From: Pseudomonadota bacterium
GTDB lineage: Bacteria > Pseudomonadota > Alphaproteobacteria > Sphingomonadales > Sphingomonadaceae
Length of the DNA: 64,000 bases
Assembly (NCBI GenBank): GCA_018240865.1
Contig: JAFEEY010000031.1
Coordinates: 62,001 to 126,000, forward strand
Direction: 5' to 3'
The notes under the pieces were generated by a model that saw only the letters and a program-made list of their open reading frames with translations, did no database searches and had not been told where the DNA came from. Positions 16,563-25,180 of the stretch are shown in pieces (the first letter of the stretch is position 1; the number at the start of each line of letters is the position of its first letter). A program made the position numbers and the translations under genes.

Positions 16563-17354
16563 ATGGGAATTCTTCCGAGCTGCAAGGACCCAGCGCTGAA
16601 CGCGCTCAAGACGATTGGATATAATGTCGTCCAATTGCCGAGGGTCGATCTTCATCCCACACAGCTTCTGGTCTCCAGCAACAAGCGTCTGAAGCGCCTC
16701 GGCGAATTGACGTCGGTGTTCGTGCCCGCGACCGATGGCCCAGGTGTTCCCGCAATCAGTGCCGACCGGAACGGTCCGAACATCGCCATCACCAAGACCG
16801 CCTCGCTAGATGCCGGCGTCGGTCTCAATATCCTCGGCGGCCTGATTTCGGCGCTCGGCGGATCGACGATGGGACTCAATCTTTCATACGCGAAGGCCGC
16901 CAAGCTCCAGATGGAATATGGCGGCACGCTTGAGAATGGCGCGGAACTCGCGCTGATCGATCAATTCCTGTCGTCATCAAGGGTCAACCCGTTCGCCAAG
17001 GCCGCGGCGCAGATGCTCGATGCCGATCAGGTCTATGTGGTCACGAGCACGCTCAAGGCGACTACGCTCAGCGTCTCGGCGACCGACGAGAAGAAAAATG
17101 CGATCGGCATCGATGTTCCGGTCCTCTCCAATGCGATCGGCGGCAACTTGAAGGTGTCGTCGGCCAATACGGGCAGCACCACGATCAAGTTCGAAGGGAA
17201 GATTCCGCTCGTATTCGGTTTCCAGGCCGTTCGCCTGATCTTCGACCAGGGCACCTATCGGGCGATGAAGCTGGTGGATGGCGGCGGCGTGGTTGCCGAG
17301 GCGGTCGCAAACCATCCCTATTTGGCCGACAGCGACCTGCTCCTGTCCGTATAA
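16563..17354 (+). CDS. Bacterial gasdermin (pore-forming cell-death effector)
   Basis: The ATG at 16563 follows GGGAGACGAAAC. The 263-aa length fits bacterial gasdermins. The N-terminus MGILPSCKDPALNALKTIGY has the family Cys just before Lys-Asp-Pro-Ala (Cys7; palmitoylated in studied members) followed by GYNVVQLPR. Next come the glycine-rich membrane segment VGLNILGGLISALGGSTMGL, a DQFL...NPF segment and the conserved strand GKIPLVFGFQAVRL. About 25-30 residues after LVDGGG should be the short inhibitory C-terminal peptide removed by a protease to free the pore-forming domain. Two proteases follow 14 bp downstream. Active form would insert into the inner membrane and kill or arrest the infected cell. 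I consider the family assignment strong; the cleavage site is not identifiable by eye. Confidence 0.92.
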   Translation: MGILPSCKDPALNALKTIGYNVVQLPRVDLHPTQLLVSSNKRLKRLGELTSVFVPATDGPGVPAISADRNGPNIAITKTASLDAGVGLNILGGLISALGGSTMGLNLSYAKAAKLQMEYGGTLENGAELALIDQFLSSSRVNPFAKAAAQMLDADQVYVVTSTLKATTLSVSATDEKKNAIGIDVPVLSNAIGGNLKVSSANTGSTTIKFEGKIPLVFGFQAVRLIFDQGTYRAMKLVDGGGVVAEAVANHPYLADSDLLLSV

Positions 17355-17368
17355 TCGGGGAGGATAGG

Positions 17369-18580
17369 ATGACCGAGCAGCGGGCAAAAGCTCTCGCCAG
17401 GATTCTCGCCGCAAGCGAGGTAACGGGCGGGCCGCGCGCCGAAAGCCTGTCGATGGCGGAAGGCCACGGCGTCCCCGACGACCCGAACGCCATCCTCGAT
17501 CGGGTGACGCGGCAGTTGGAGGCACTTTCGGGAGGTTCAGGCAACCAAGGGCCGACGCCTCCCGATGTCCTTGACCTGCCCGACGCCGACGAACCCAAGC
17601 GACGCGAGGCGCTTAACCTGCTGCTCGATCACGCTGATCAAGCCCTGCAAAAGATAAGGGTAGGGAACTTCGCGCTCGATACGGACCAGCTCTGCGCGAT
17701 GGAGGCAATCGTCATCGCCGACGGCAGCCGACCGAGCTTCATTCTGCAGCGATCGCAGGTTGCCCCGGACGACCCCTTCATCGGGGAGTGGAAGGGGCCG
17801 CTTGCCGTTGCGCGCGATGCGATCCGGACGATCGCCAGCGCCGTTGGGCGCATTCAGCCCGCGGATGGTAACGCCAGCAATTATATTGGAAGCGGTACGT
17901 TGGTCGATCGTGAAGAAGGGCTCGTTCTCACCAACTTTCATGTCATCGAGCAGGCGCGAAAGGTCAACCGGATCGCGATGCGCGATGATGGTGATCGCCT
18001 TATCGTCGAGGACAGTCTGGAGATCGATTTTGGTGGAGAGTCCGGTCTGCTCGATACGAAGCGGTTCAGGATAGCCGAGGTTCGCTTGCCGGCTGGGGCC
18101 GGGGCGGTGTTTGCCGGCGTCGATGCCGCCGTATGTCGCCTCGAGCCGTTGGATCCGGGCGTCGATCTGCCGGGCGCGGTCGCGCCGCTGAGTGCCGCAG
18201 GCGAATATGCGACGGGAGAGGTTACGTCGCTTGCGCTCATCGGCTTCCCGGGCGAACCGCCCAAGGACAAAGGCGACAAGGTCGATTGGAACTTTGTCGT
18301 CGGCGAACTCTTCCGCAAGCGCTTTGGCGTCAAGCGGCTTTCCCCTGGACGTTTCCGGGATGGGCTGGGCACGAACCCTTTCGACACCGGCAAGCGCGCG
18401 ATCGGCCATGATGCGACCACCTTTGGCGGGGCGTCGGGCGCGCTGGTGGTGGCATGGCTCGACGAGGGCGCCCCAGGATTCGCCTTGCATTTCGGGGGTG
18501 AGACCGTCGAATCGAACTATGCATTGTCCTTCGCCAAAGCGCGAGCTGTGCTTGAGCCGCTGGGGGTGCCCTTTGGCTGA
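17369..18580 (+). CDS. Trypsin-like serine protease 1 of the gasdermin system
   Basis: A strong ribosome site (GGGGAGGATAGG) precedes the ATG. Residues 1-165 are a helical N-terminal region (including RREALNLLLDHADQALQKI) that may bind partners. The trypsin-like domain begins at YIGSGTLVDREEGLVLTNFH. Triad: His191 in TNFHVIE, Asp252 in GVDAAVCRLEP, Ser356 in TTFGGASGALV. The Ser motif is GGASGA rather than the usual GNSGGP. There is no signal peptide, so it acts in the cytosol. It is a candidate for cutting the gasdermin tail. Its stop (18578-18580) lies inside the 5' end of the next gene. Confidence 0.88.
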   Translation: MTEQRAKALARILAASEVTGGPRAESLSMAEGHGVPDDPNAILDRVTRQLEALSGGSGNQGPTPPDVLDLPDADEPKRREALNLLLDHADQALQKIRVGNFALDTDQLCAMEAIVIADGSRPSFILQRSQVAPDDPFIGEWKGPLAVARDAIRTIASAVGRIQPADGNASNYIGSGTLVDREEGLVLTNFHVIEQARKVNRIAMRDDGDRLIVEDSLEIDFGGESGLLDTKRFRIAEVRLPAGAGAVFAGVDAAVCRLEPLDPGVDLPGAVAPLSAAGEYATGEVTSLALIGFPGEPPKDKGDKVDWNFVVGELFRKRFGVKRLSPGRFRDGLGTNPFDTGKRAIGHDATTFGGASGALVVAWLDEGAPGFALHFGGETVESNYALSFAKARAVLEPLGVPFG

Positions 18581-20522
18581 CGGAGAAAACCCTCACGTCG
18601 ATCTTGCTGCCTATCTCGCGGCCTGGACGCAGCTGCCTCCCGACGAATTCAAGGGCTGCTACAGATCCGCTTATCCTGCTGGCCTCGCCCGGCCCTGGGC
18701 AGAATTGGTCGCCCTAGAAGGCGCAAATGTCATTCGTGCGGCTTGCACCGAGGCAGCGTCGAAAGGGTTTCTCGACAGGCTCGCGGAATTTGTCGGGAAA
18801 TGGGAAGCGGATGCAGGCCGGGACCCAGAGGAAATCGCCGCCATGCGAACAAGGACCGGCGGCAGCGGCGTCATGCAGGCGATCATCGATCAGGCTGAGG
18901 GCATGCTGGACCCGGCATCGTTATTGGCGGTCTATGAGGCGTACACGGCGTGCGCCATCGTGCGCGGGCCGCAGGGCTTCAGAGGAACGGCCTTTCTGGT
19001 ACGGCCCGACATGGTGCTGACAGCGGCTCATGTTGTCCTGGATTCTGATGATGTCGCTGGTGCGAAGACCTGGTCGAACCGGCTTCTCGAAGGCCTGACT
19101 TTCAGCTTCCGTCCGCGGGACGGCGTGCCTGGCGCCGCTCGCGCGAAGATATACCCTGCGCCAAAGAATGCGTTGGTCGCCCTCTCGCAGCCTTGGGGGC
19201 AATGGCCGAACAAGTTGAACTGCAACCTTACGGCGTCGCTCGACCCCACGTTTGATTATGCGCTCATAAGGCTTGCGCAACGGGTCGATCACATAAAACC
19301 CGTGGCCGTCGATCCCCCGGCGACTGTCGAAGCCGGCCGCAGATGTTGGGCGGTGGGCTATCCTGGCGGCAATGCGGGCCGCGTCGACATCAAGGATGTA
19401 GTCGATGACAATCCAGGGGGAGGGCGCTGGCTGCACCGGGCCAATACGGTCGAAGGCATGTCGGGCGGATGCTGTATCAATGATCTCGGGAAATTGGCCG
19501 GCTTGCACGAAGGTGCCGTCAAGGTTCCACGGGATGGAACACTCGTCGAGCTGAATCGCGGTATCGGCATAGCTGCGATCCGGGACCACCAGCGAAAGAT
19601 CACCGGGCGAGACCCCATGGCGTCCCGCATATTTGTGCCGGGGCTTGAATTCGACGATCCCGAGATGGTCGGTGATCTGTATCGCGCGGGACTTCGCCTT
19701 GCCGATGCCGCGTCCGCCGTGAAATGGGACGCGGCGGTGCGGGCGGTGTTGCGCGGAGCCGACCCAAGCAATCCGGCCGATCTTCCCGGTTTTCATCCCT
19801 GGTTTACTCGCGACAAGTTCGAGGAATGGGTCAGGCGGGCCGCACCGCGCGAGCGTCTCTGTTTCGTGAGCGGCGAACGGGGCGCCGGTGCGAGTTTCTG
19901 CAAGCAGATATTGAGAGCGCGCCTCGACCCCTCCGGCGTCGATTATCTCGAGATCAGCCCGACCCAGGTGGCGGCCTTCTCCCCGCGTGAAGCAATTCCA
20001 TCGGCTGACCCTGGCACGCGTTCCCCAAGCCGAACCAGCGCGGCCGATTTCCGCTACAACGATGCCAATGATCTCATCGCCCAGTTGCGCGGCAGCAGCC
20101 AATATATCATGGGCACGCGTACAGTCGCTATCGACTTCGGTTCCGATGGCGGGTCTGACCGGTTGATCGGCACGAGCTGGCAGGAGTTCATCATTCGGCT
20201 GCTCGCCGAAGAGGCGATCAGGCTGGTGCTGATCGGTTTGACGCGCGACGAACAGACCGTGCTCCATGACCTGTTGGTAGACAATCCGGCGACGGAGGAC
20301 ATCCGGACTGTCCACATCCAGTTGGCCCACGTCACGTCCGATGAGTTCGAGAGCTATGCGAGCTCGCTTGCCGATGCGCGCGGCGTAAAGCTCAAGCTCA
20401 GCGAACTGCGCACGCGAACCGAGCCGATCCTCGGTCCCTATCCCTATGCACCGCCCGGCAACCTTGCTCTCCAGACTGCCTTTTTCGCGCTGGCCGCTAT
20501 GACCTTGGAGGCCGGATTATGA
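18573..20522 (+). CDS. Three-part protein: death-fold-like (EAD/CARD-like), trypsin-like protease, P-loop-like domain
   Basis: No ATG exists near the domain start. I place the start at TTG 18573, overlapping the previous stop (649 aa). Residues 1-80 are helical with the pattern RPWAELVALEGANVIRAACTE...GFLDRLAEFV, resembling effector-associated or bacterial CARD-like death-fold domains. The protease domain follows: His153 (TAAHVV), Asp228 (TFDYALIRL), Ser297 (EGMSGGCC). The C-terminal 220 residues include SGERGAGAS, a degenerate Walker A lacking the Lys before Ser/Thr, then VAIDFGSD and IRLVLIGLT, like an inactive NTPase core. It overlaps the ATPase gene by ATGA. It probably relays the ATPase signal through the death-fold domain to activate proteolysis. 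Confidence 0.85.
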   Translation: MADGENPHVDLAAYLAAWTQLPPDEFKGCYRSAYPAGLARPWAELVALEGANVIRAACTEAASKGFLDRLAEFVGKWEADAGRDPEEIAAMRTRTGGSGVMQAIIDQAEGMLDPASLLAVYEAYTACAIVRGPQGFRGTAFLVRPDMVLTAAHVVLDSDDVAGAKTWSNRLLEGLTFSFRPRDGVPGAARAKIYPAPKNALVALSQPWGQWPNKLNCNLTASLDPTFDYALIRLAQRVDHIKPVAVDPPATVEAGRRCWAVGYPGGNAGRVDIKDVVDDNPGGGRWLHRANTVEGMSGGCCINDLGKLAGLHEGAVKVPRDGTLVELNRGIGIAAIRDHQRKITGRDPMASRIFVPGLEFDDPEMVGDLYRAGLRLADAASAVKWDAAVRAVLRGADPSNPADLPGFHPWFTRDKFEEWVRRAAPRERLCFVSGERGAGASFCKQILRARLDPSGVDYLEISPTQVAAFSPREAIPSADPGTRSPSRTSAADFRYNDANDLIAQLRGSSQYIMGTRTVAIDFGSDGGSDRLIGTSWQEFIIRLLAEEAIRLVLIGLTRDEQTVLHDLLVDNPATEDIRTVHIQLAHVTSDEFESYASSLADARGVKLKLSELRTRTEPILGPYPYAPPGNLALQTAFFALAAMTLEAGL

Positions 20523-23500
20523 GCAGGAGAATAAAGGCGGTTGCCAATCTCGATTTGCAGGCGCTCTTCGCTGCGCCGCAGGCTTCCCGCAATCCTATTT
20601 CCCATCGCGCCGATCATGATCGGGAAGCCATCGCCTTTTCTCGCCTGTGTCTTGCCGTTCGGGGTTGGGTCGAGCCGATGGGTCTGGTTCGCAAGCTCGC
20701 CGGGGACCGAACCGAAGCGGTCGTCGCAACGCTCGCCAGCGAGGTGGAAACCACCGCAGCGACACGAGCCGGACAATGGTTCCTGCGCTCCGACGCGCGG
20801 CGGCAGGCGTTGGCCGCATCCGAACCCGATGAACTTTCTCGCGCTCTCCAAGGCCAAGCGGCGTCCGACCCGGAAGATCCATTCCTGCGTGCTTTCGCAA
20901 TCGGCTTGGACAGCCGACCGATCGATCTTGCCGGACTCACGCCCGCGGTGCTGCGTGCGCTCGTCAATGCGCGGGAGTGGTTGGGAGTTCGCTGGCGTCA
21001 GTCCGCGGGGGCCGCCGAGATCAATGCCGCTCTGGCCGGCAAGATTCTCGACGCCGACCTTGAGCGGATGACCGCGATGCCGTTGGTCGGCGAGGCGCAT
21101 AAACATGCGCTCGAAGCGCTGGAGCAATTTGCTTCGCCATCGGAAAAGGACGGCCTACACGCCATTTATGTCCATGCACCCGGCGGCGGGGGCAAGACAA
21201 CGCTGCTCGCTTTCTTCCAGCGAGCCCTCTTGGCCAAAACCGGGACTGCCGCGATAGCTCGCATCGATTTCGATGAGCCCGGGATCGATCCATCGATGAT
21301 GATCACCCTCAACCTGGCGCTGTTCGAGCAGCTTGCGAGCAGTCTTCCGCAAATCCAGGGGCGCATCGCATATTTTCTGCCGCAGCTGCGCGAAACTGCG
21401 TCCGCGCTACGAATGTCCGACTATGCCGAAGACTCTCCGCTTGCAGGATGGGATTGGAGGCGGCGCGGACGTAGCTCGCTCAGGGGACAGCGCCAAATTA
21501 CGGGGGCGGAGGCCGATCAGGCGTCGATCCTCTTTGGCCTGCTTGCGCCGGAAACCCTGAACGGCCCATTGGTTCTCGTGCTGGACACGGCCGAACTGGT
21601 CACGGACGGCGATGCCCGAGCTGCCGCCGGAATTGCCGCATGGCTGGATTTCCTGGCAACCGAGGTACAGGCCCGCGACATCAGGCTCATCATAGCGGGG
21701 CGCGATCCGCCGCCCGATTCCTGGGCGAACAGACAGGTCGGAGTTGGCGGTCTTTTCTCTCGCCTCGCGGGGCTCCGCGCTGAGTTCGATCCGCCAATTG
21801 CTCTTTCCGATTTGCGACCTCAAGAATCGGCCGAACTCCTCGCCAATTGCGGCATTTCAGACGCTCGGCTTCGTCAAGCCGCAGCCGAGGCGGTGCCTGG
21901 CAACCCGCTTCTCCTGAGGATAACCGCCGATGCCCTGAAGGCAGGCGATGCCGATGTTCTGCGAGACGTCCGCTCCGCTCATGCCCTGACGCAGGTCGAT
22001 CGCCATAGCGCGCAAATCTACCTGATGCGGCGGATCATAGCGCATGTCCCGGACCCTGCTGTCCGGCCCTATGTGATCGCCGCGCTCGCAAGTCCGATCC
22101 TGACGGCAGGGATGCTCGAAGCGGTCATTATTCCGCTCGTCGATGGCGATAGCGAGAAGAGAGTCGGGCGGCGTAAGGCACGGCGGGTCTTCGCCGGCAT
22201 CGAGCGGACTGCCTGGCTGGGCCGGCTTTCGCTGGATGGAAAACGGTTCACGTTCAATCGCGATCTGCGCCCCTTCGCCGTGACTTTGGTGGACGCGGTG
22301 GACGAGGATCGTGCGCTCCATGCCAGGATGCATGAAGCGCTGTTCGCCTATCATGCGCGCCGCCGCGATCCGCTGGATCGAGCGCTTGGCTATTTCCACG
22401 CACGAAGCCTTGGCCAGCGTGCCATCCTTCCCCGAGGCGACAAGGCGCTGCGCATCTTGCGCGACCTCGCGGATCAGTTTCCGCAGGGCATGGGAGGTGA
22501 GATCGCGTCCCAAATCGATGACGTGCTTGCCTATCGTGAGTCGACCGTTCGTGAGGCCTATCGAGCCCGCGTGCCGGAATCCGCGAAAGGCCGCAATCCA
22601 CTGCCCGGCGAGGTGCTTCCGGCACCACCGGACGCCTTCATAATGGAAGACCCGGACTGGCGTTTCTATCTTGAAGGTCGAAACGGCAAGCCGGGGCAAG
22701 GCGATCAACTGGTTGCCGATGACCGGGCAGCCGAGGCGCTGGCGATGTATCGCGAGAAGCCGACACGCGAGCGGGGCCGGCCGCCGACCTTCGTCATTCA
22801 GGCCTTGGCCGACCTTGGCGAATGGGACGGTAAGGACGTCGATGTCCGGGCAATTGTCCGAGAACTTGGCGCGAAGTTTTCGTCGCGAAAGGTGAACGCC
22901 GAACTCGATCGGATATACTGGATCACGCGATTTGCCTTGCAGCGGGACGCTGGAAAGCTCTCGGAACCGCATATTCGTTTGATCGAAAAATGCTGCGAGT
23001 TCCTCAAAGGACCAAGCCTGGCGATGTTTCCGCCACTGGTTGCAATCGTCGAGGCGTTCTCCGGCGGGCGAATATTGTCGCTTCGCGTGACCACTGGAGC
23101 CGGTGGTAATGAGGGCGAGGGCAGAATTCACCTGGTGCGGCGGCAGAAGATTGCCACGAAAATTGCGATCGGTCAGTTCGCCGTGACGCAGCGCGACTGG
23201 CTCGAACAAGTTCGCCGCACCGGCGCCTTGTCCAAAGCCGATAGCCTGAATGGCGTGCAGCGGATGATCGACGAGTTGCACGGGCAGCCAATTGCCTTTG
23301 TAAACCAGCAGTTCGCTCGATTTCGCCAGGATGTCGGAGTCGCCTGGGACGGTGAGGACATGAAGGCTGGCAACCTTCTGCTGCGAGGGATGACGGCGGA
23401 GTTCCACCGGCCGTTGCGCGAGACGCTGGCAAACGTGATTTCGGAAAAGGGCATAGATGTGTTGGGACCGGCAATTGACCGGACCCTGTCCGCGATGACG

Positions 23501-23746
23501 ATCCGCCCAGCCGAGATGGAACCCAAGATCTTTTACGAGAGGCTTCGAGCCAATCCGCGAGGCTGGCTCAGCGGCTTTGTGAACTATGTCGACCGGTCGC
23601 GGCTGCTGCCAAGCTTCTGCGATGCGATCGCCCGAGATCTTGCCGATGTAGGCCGTGCGGGCCCGAATGCCGCACGCGTGGCTCGGTCATTTCTCGCATG
23701 GGATGAGGCTTTGGGGGGCGGCAGCGATTGGCGGACTATGAAGTAG
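20519..23746 (+). CDS. STAND (NLR-like) ATPase, predicted infection sensor
   Basis: The 1075-aa protein starts at an ATG overlapping the protease stop. Residues 1-190 are a helical N-terminal region for partner contact. The NTPase has Walker A HAPGGGGKTTLL (residues 219-230), Walker B LVLVLDTAELV (D356) and a sensor strand IRLIIAGRD; GNPLLLRITADAL near residue 465 is typical of the STAND helical lid. A winged-helix-like segment follows. Residues about 650-1075 form a long region without a repeat I can name. That region is the best candidate for recognising a phage product. By analogy with NLRs it would oligomerise on activation and recruit the death-fold protease. No ribosome-site gap separates it from the upstream gene, so expression is coupled. 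Confidence 0.85.
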   Translation: MSRRIKAVANLDLQALFAAPQASRNPISHRADHDREAIAFSRLCLAVRGWVEPMGLVRKLAGDRTEAVVATLASEVETTAATRAGQWFLRSDARRQALAASEPDELSRALQGQAASDPEDPFLRAFAIGLDSRPIDLAGLTPAVLRALVNAREWLGVRWRQSAGAAEINAALAGKILDADLERMTAMPLVGEAHKHALEALEQFASPSEKDGLHAIYVHAPGGGGKTTLLAFFQRALLAKTGTAAIARIDFDEPGIDPSMMITLNLALFEQLASSLPQIQGRIAYFLPQLRETASALRMSDYAEDSPLAGWDWRRRGRSSLRGQRQITGAEADQASILFGLLAPETLNGPLVLVLDTAELVTDGDARAAAGIAAWLDFLATEVQARDIRLIIAGRDPPPDSWANRQVGVGGLFSRLAGLRAEFDPPIALSDLRPQESAELLANCGISDARLRQAAAEAVPGNPLLLRITADALKAGDADVLRDVRSAHALTQVDRHSAQIYLMRRIIAHVPDPAVRPYVIAALASPILTAGMLEAVIIPLVDGDSEKRVGRRKARRVFAGIERTAWLGRLSLDGKRFTFNRDLRPFAVTLVDAVDEDRALHARMHEALFAYHARRRDPLDRALGYFHARSLGQRAILPRGDKALRILRDLADQFPQGMGGEIASQIDDVLAYRESTVREAYRARVPESAKGRNPLPGEVLPAPPDAFIMEDPDWRFYLEGRNGKPGQGDQLVADDRAAEALAMYREKPTRERGRPPTFVIQALADLGEWDGKDVDVRAIVRELGAKFSSRKVNAELDRIYWITRFALQRDAGKLSEPHIRLIEKCCEFLKGPSLAMFPPLVAIVEAFSGGRILSLRVTTGAGGNEGEGRIHLVRRQKIATKIAIGQFAVTQRDWLEQVRRTGALSKADSLNGVQRMIDELHGQPIAFVNQQFARFRQDVGVAWDGEDMKAGNLLLRGMTAEFHRPLRETLANVISEKGIDVLGPAIDRTLSAMTIRPAEMEPKIFYERLRANPRGWLSGFVNYVDRSRLLPSFCDAIARDLADVGRAGPNAARVARSFLAWDEALGGGSDWRTMK

Positions 23747-23786
23747 GGTGCGGCTGTCGACCAGCGTTGGAAGGGGAGAAGGAAGC

Positions 23787-25103
23787 ATGGCGGAACCTGA
23801 TTTTATCGAACCTGTCGTCCAGGACGAGGATGGGCATCTCGATCCTTGCGAGCATATCGAATGGCCCCCCGATGATCTCGGCGTCATGGCGGAAGCCACC
23901 CGGCCGTGGCGACCTGCCGAATCCCTTTTGGCATTAAAGCAGCAGATCAATGCCGCTTTTCCTGGCCGCAAGACCGGCAGCGACGGAATAGTCGGCGATG
24001 CGTCGCACCAGACAAGGGCGTCCGATCATAACCCTTGGGTGACCGACGGCGGCAAAGGCGTCGTGACGGCGATGGATATCACGCACGATCCCGCTTCGGG
24101 CTGCGACGCTGGCAAGATCGTCGAGGTGCTGCGCGCCAGTCGCGATCCGCGCATCAAATATCTCATCTGGAACCGCCGCATCGCCAATTCATCGGCGATC
24201 GGCAGCGTCGCGCCGTGGACCTGGCGATCCTACACCGGAACAAACCCGCACGACCATCACTTCCATCTGTCGGTCAAACCCGACAAGCCGCTTTATGATG
24301 ATGCGGGACCATGGACCATTCAGAGCCTAGCCGAAGCGGCCGCTGGCGCCGAAGCAGTCGACACCGATGCCGACATCCTGTCGGCGCTGATGGTGCTCGG
24401 CGCCAGCGTGGATGAGAGCGCACCCGCCCTTCCTCAACTCGACGCGCTACAAGACGCGCTGACCCAGCTCCAGGCGAACCTTCATGCAAGCTGGTTCCAC
24501 GCGGACGCGGGTGGTGTCGCGGCGGAAGGGGCGGCGGTCAGCTTCGAGGTGCTGAAACCCGAATATGAGAAATTGTTCGCCGAGGCCAAGGTGCTCGACA
24601 AATGGAAGAGCACGGTCGCCTGGTATGTCGCAAAACTCCGCAAGGGTCGGGCCGCTTATGACGCTGTCGCGGCGGAGAGCGGTGTGCCCTGGTGGTTCAT
24701 CGGGATCGTTCACGGCATGGAAGCGAGCTTCAGCTTTACGGGGCATCTCCATAATGGCGATCCGCTCACCAGCCGGACGGTTCAGGTGCCCAAGGGCCGT
24801 CCTCCTGTCTGGAATCCCCCGAGCGATTGGAAGAGCAGCGCGCTCGATGCTCTGGAGTATGAGGGTTTTCTTCACCAGGCTGATTGGGGGCTGGCGCGCT
24901 CGCTATATCGTTTCGAGGGCTTCAATGGGTATGGCTATCATTCGCTCGGCATAAACTCGCCCTATCTCTGGAGCTTCTCCAACCAATGGACCAAGGGCAA
25001 GTTCGTCGCCGACCATAAATTCGATCCCAACGCGACCTCGAAGCAATGCGGTGCGGCAGTGATGTTGCGCGCGCTCGTCGATGCGGGCGACGTCCACCTA
25101 TAG
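23787..25103 (+). CDS. Leaderless bifunctional peptidoglycan hydrolase (M15-type peptidase plus lysozyme-like domain)
   Basis: The ATG at 23787 follows GGAGAAGGAAGC. No signal peptide or membrane segment is present. Residues 45-165 match an M15/VanY-like zinc peptidase: SDHN (His81), AMDITH (Asp97) and NPHDHHFHLS with the terminal His ligands. Residues about 250-438 match a lysozyme-like fold that I know from wall-active proteins: PWWFIGIVHGMEASFSFTGH with the likely catalytic Glu, GDPLTSRTVQVPKGRP, and FEGFNGYGYH. It lies 40 bp after the ATPase gene with no terminator between, and a strong terminator follows it, so it belongs to the gasdermin operon. A cytosolic wall hydrolase behind a pore-former resembles a phage endolysin behind a holin. 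That functional link is inference. Confidence 0.82.
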   Translation: MAEPDFIEPVVQDEDGHLDPCEHIEWPPDDLGVMAEATRPWRPAESLLALKQQINAAFPGRKTGSDGIVGDASHQTRASDHNPWVTDGGKGVVTAMDITHDPASGCDAGKIVEVLRASRDPRIKYLIWNRRIANSSAIGSVAPWTWRSYTGTNPHDHHFHLSVKPDKPLYDDAGPWTIQSLAEAAAGAEAVDTDADILSALMVLGASVDESAPALPQLDALQDALTQLQANLHASWFHADAGGVAAEGAAVSFEVLKPEYEKLFAEAKVLDKWKSTVAWYVAKLRKGRAAYDAVAAESGVPWWFIGIVHGMEASFSFTGHLHNGDPLTSRTVQVPKGRPPVWNPPSDWKSSALDALEYEGFLHQADWGLARSLYRFEGFNGYGYHSLGINSPYLWSFSNQWTKGKFVADHKFDPNATSKQCGAAVMLRALVDAGDVHL

Positions 25104-25112
25104 ATGTCTGTC

Positions 25113-25145
25113 AGGCCGGCTATGCCATCTAGGCATCGCCGGCCT
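25113..25145. terminator. Bidirectional hairpin terminator ending the gasdermin operon
   Basis: AGGCCGGC then ATGCC pairs with GGCAT then GCCGGCCT around a 5-base loop, with one internal mismatch. It lies 10 bp past the hydrolase stop and between convergent genes, so it can also end mucR-like transcription. Confidence 0.75.
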
Positions 25146-25180
25146 TGCGAGGCTCTTCAAGTATCTCCGGGAAACCCCGG

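Noticed and set aside
18921-20330. 469-codon minus-strand frame opposite the second protease
   Set aside because: No recognisable motif; the protease triad and death-fold-like region lie on the plus strand.
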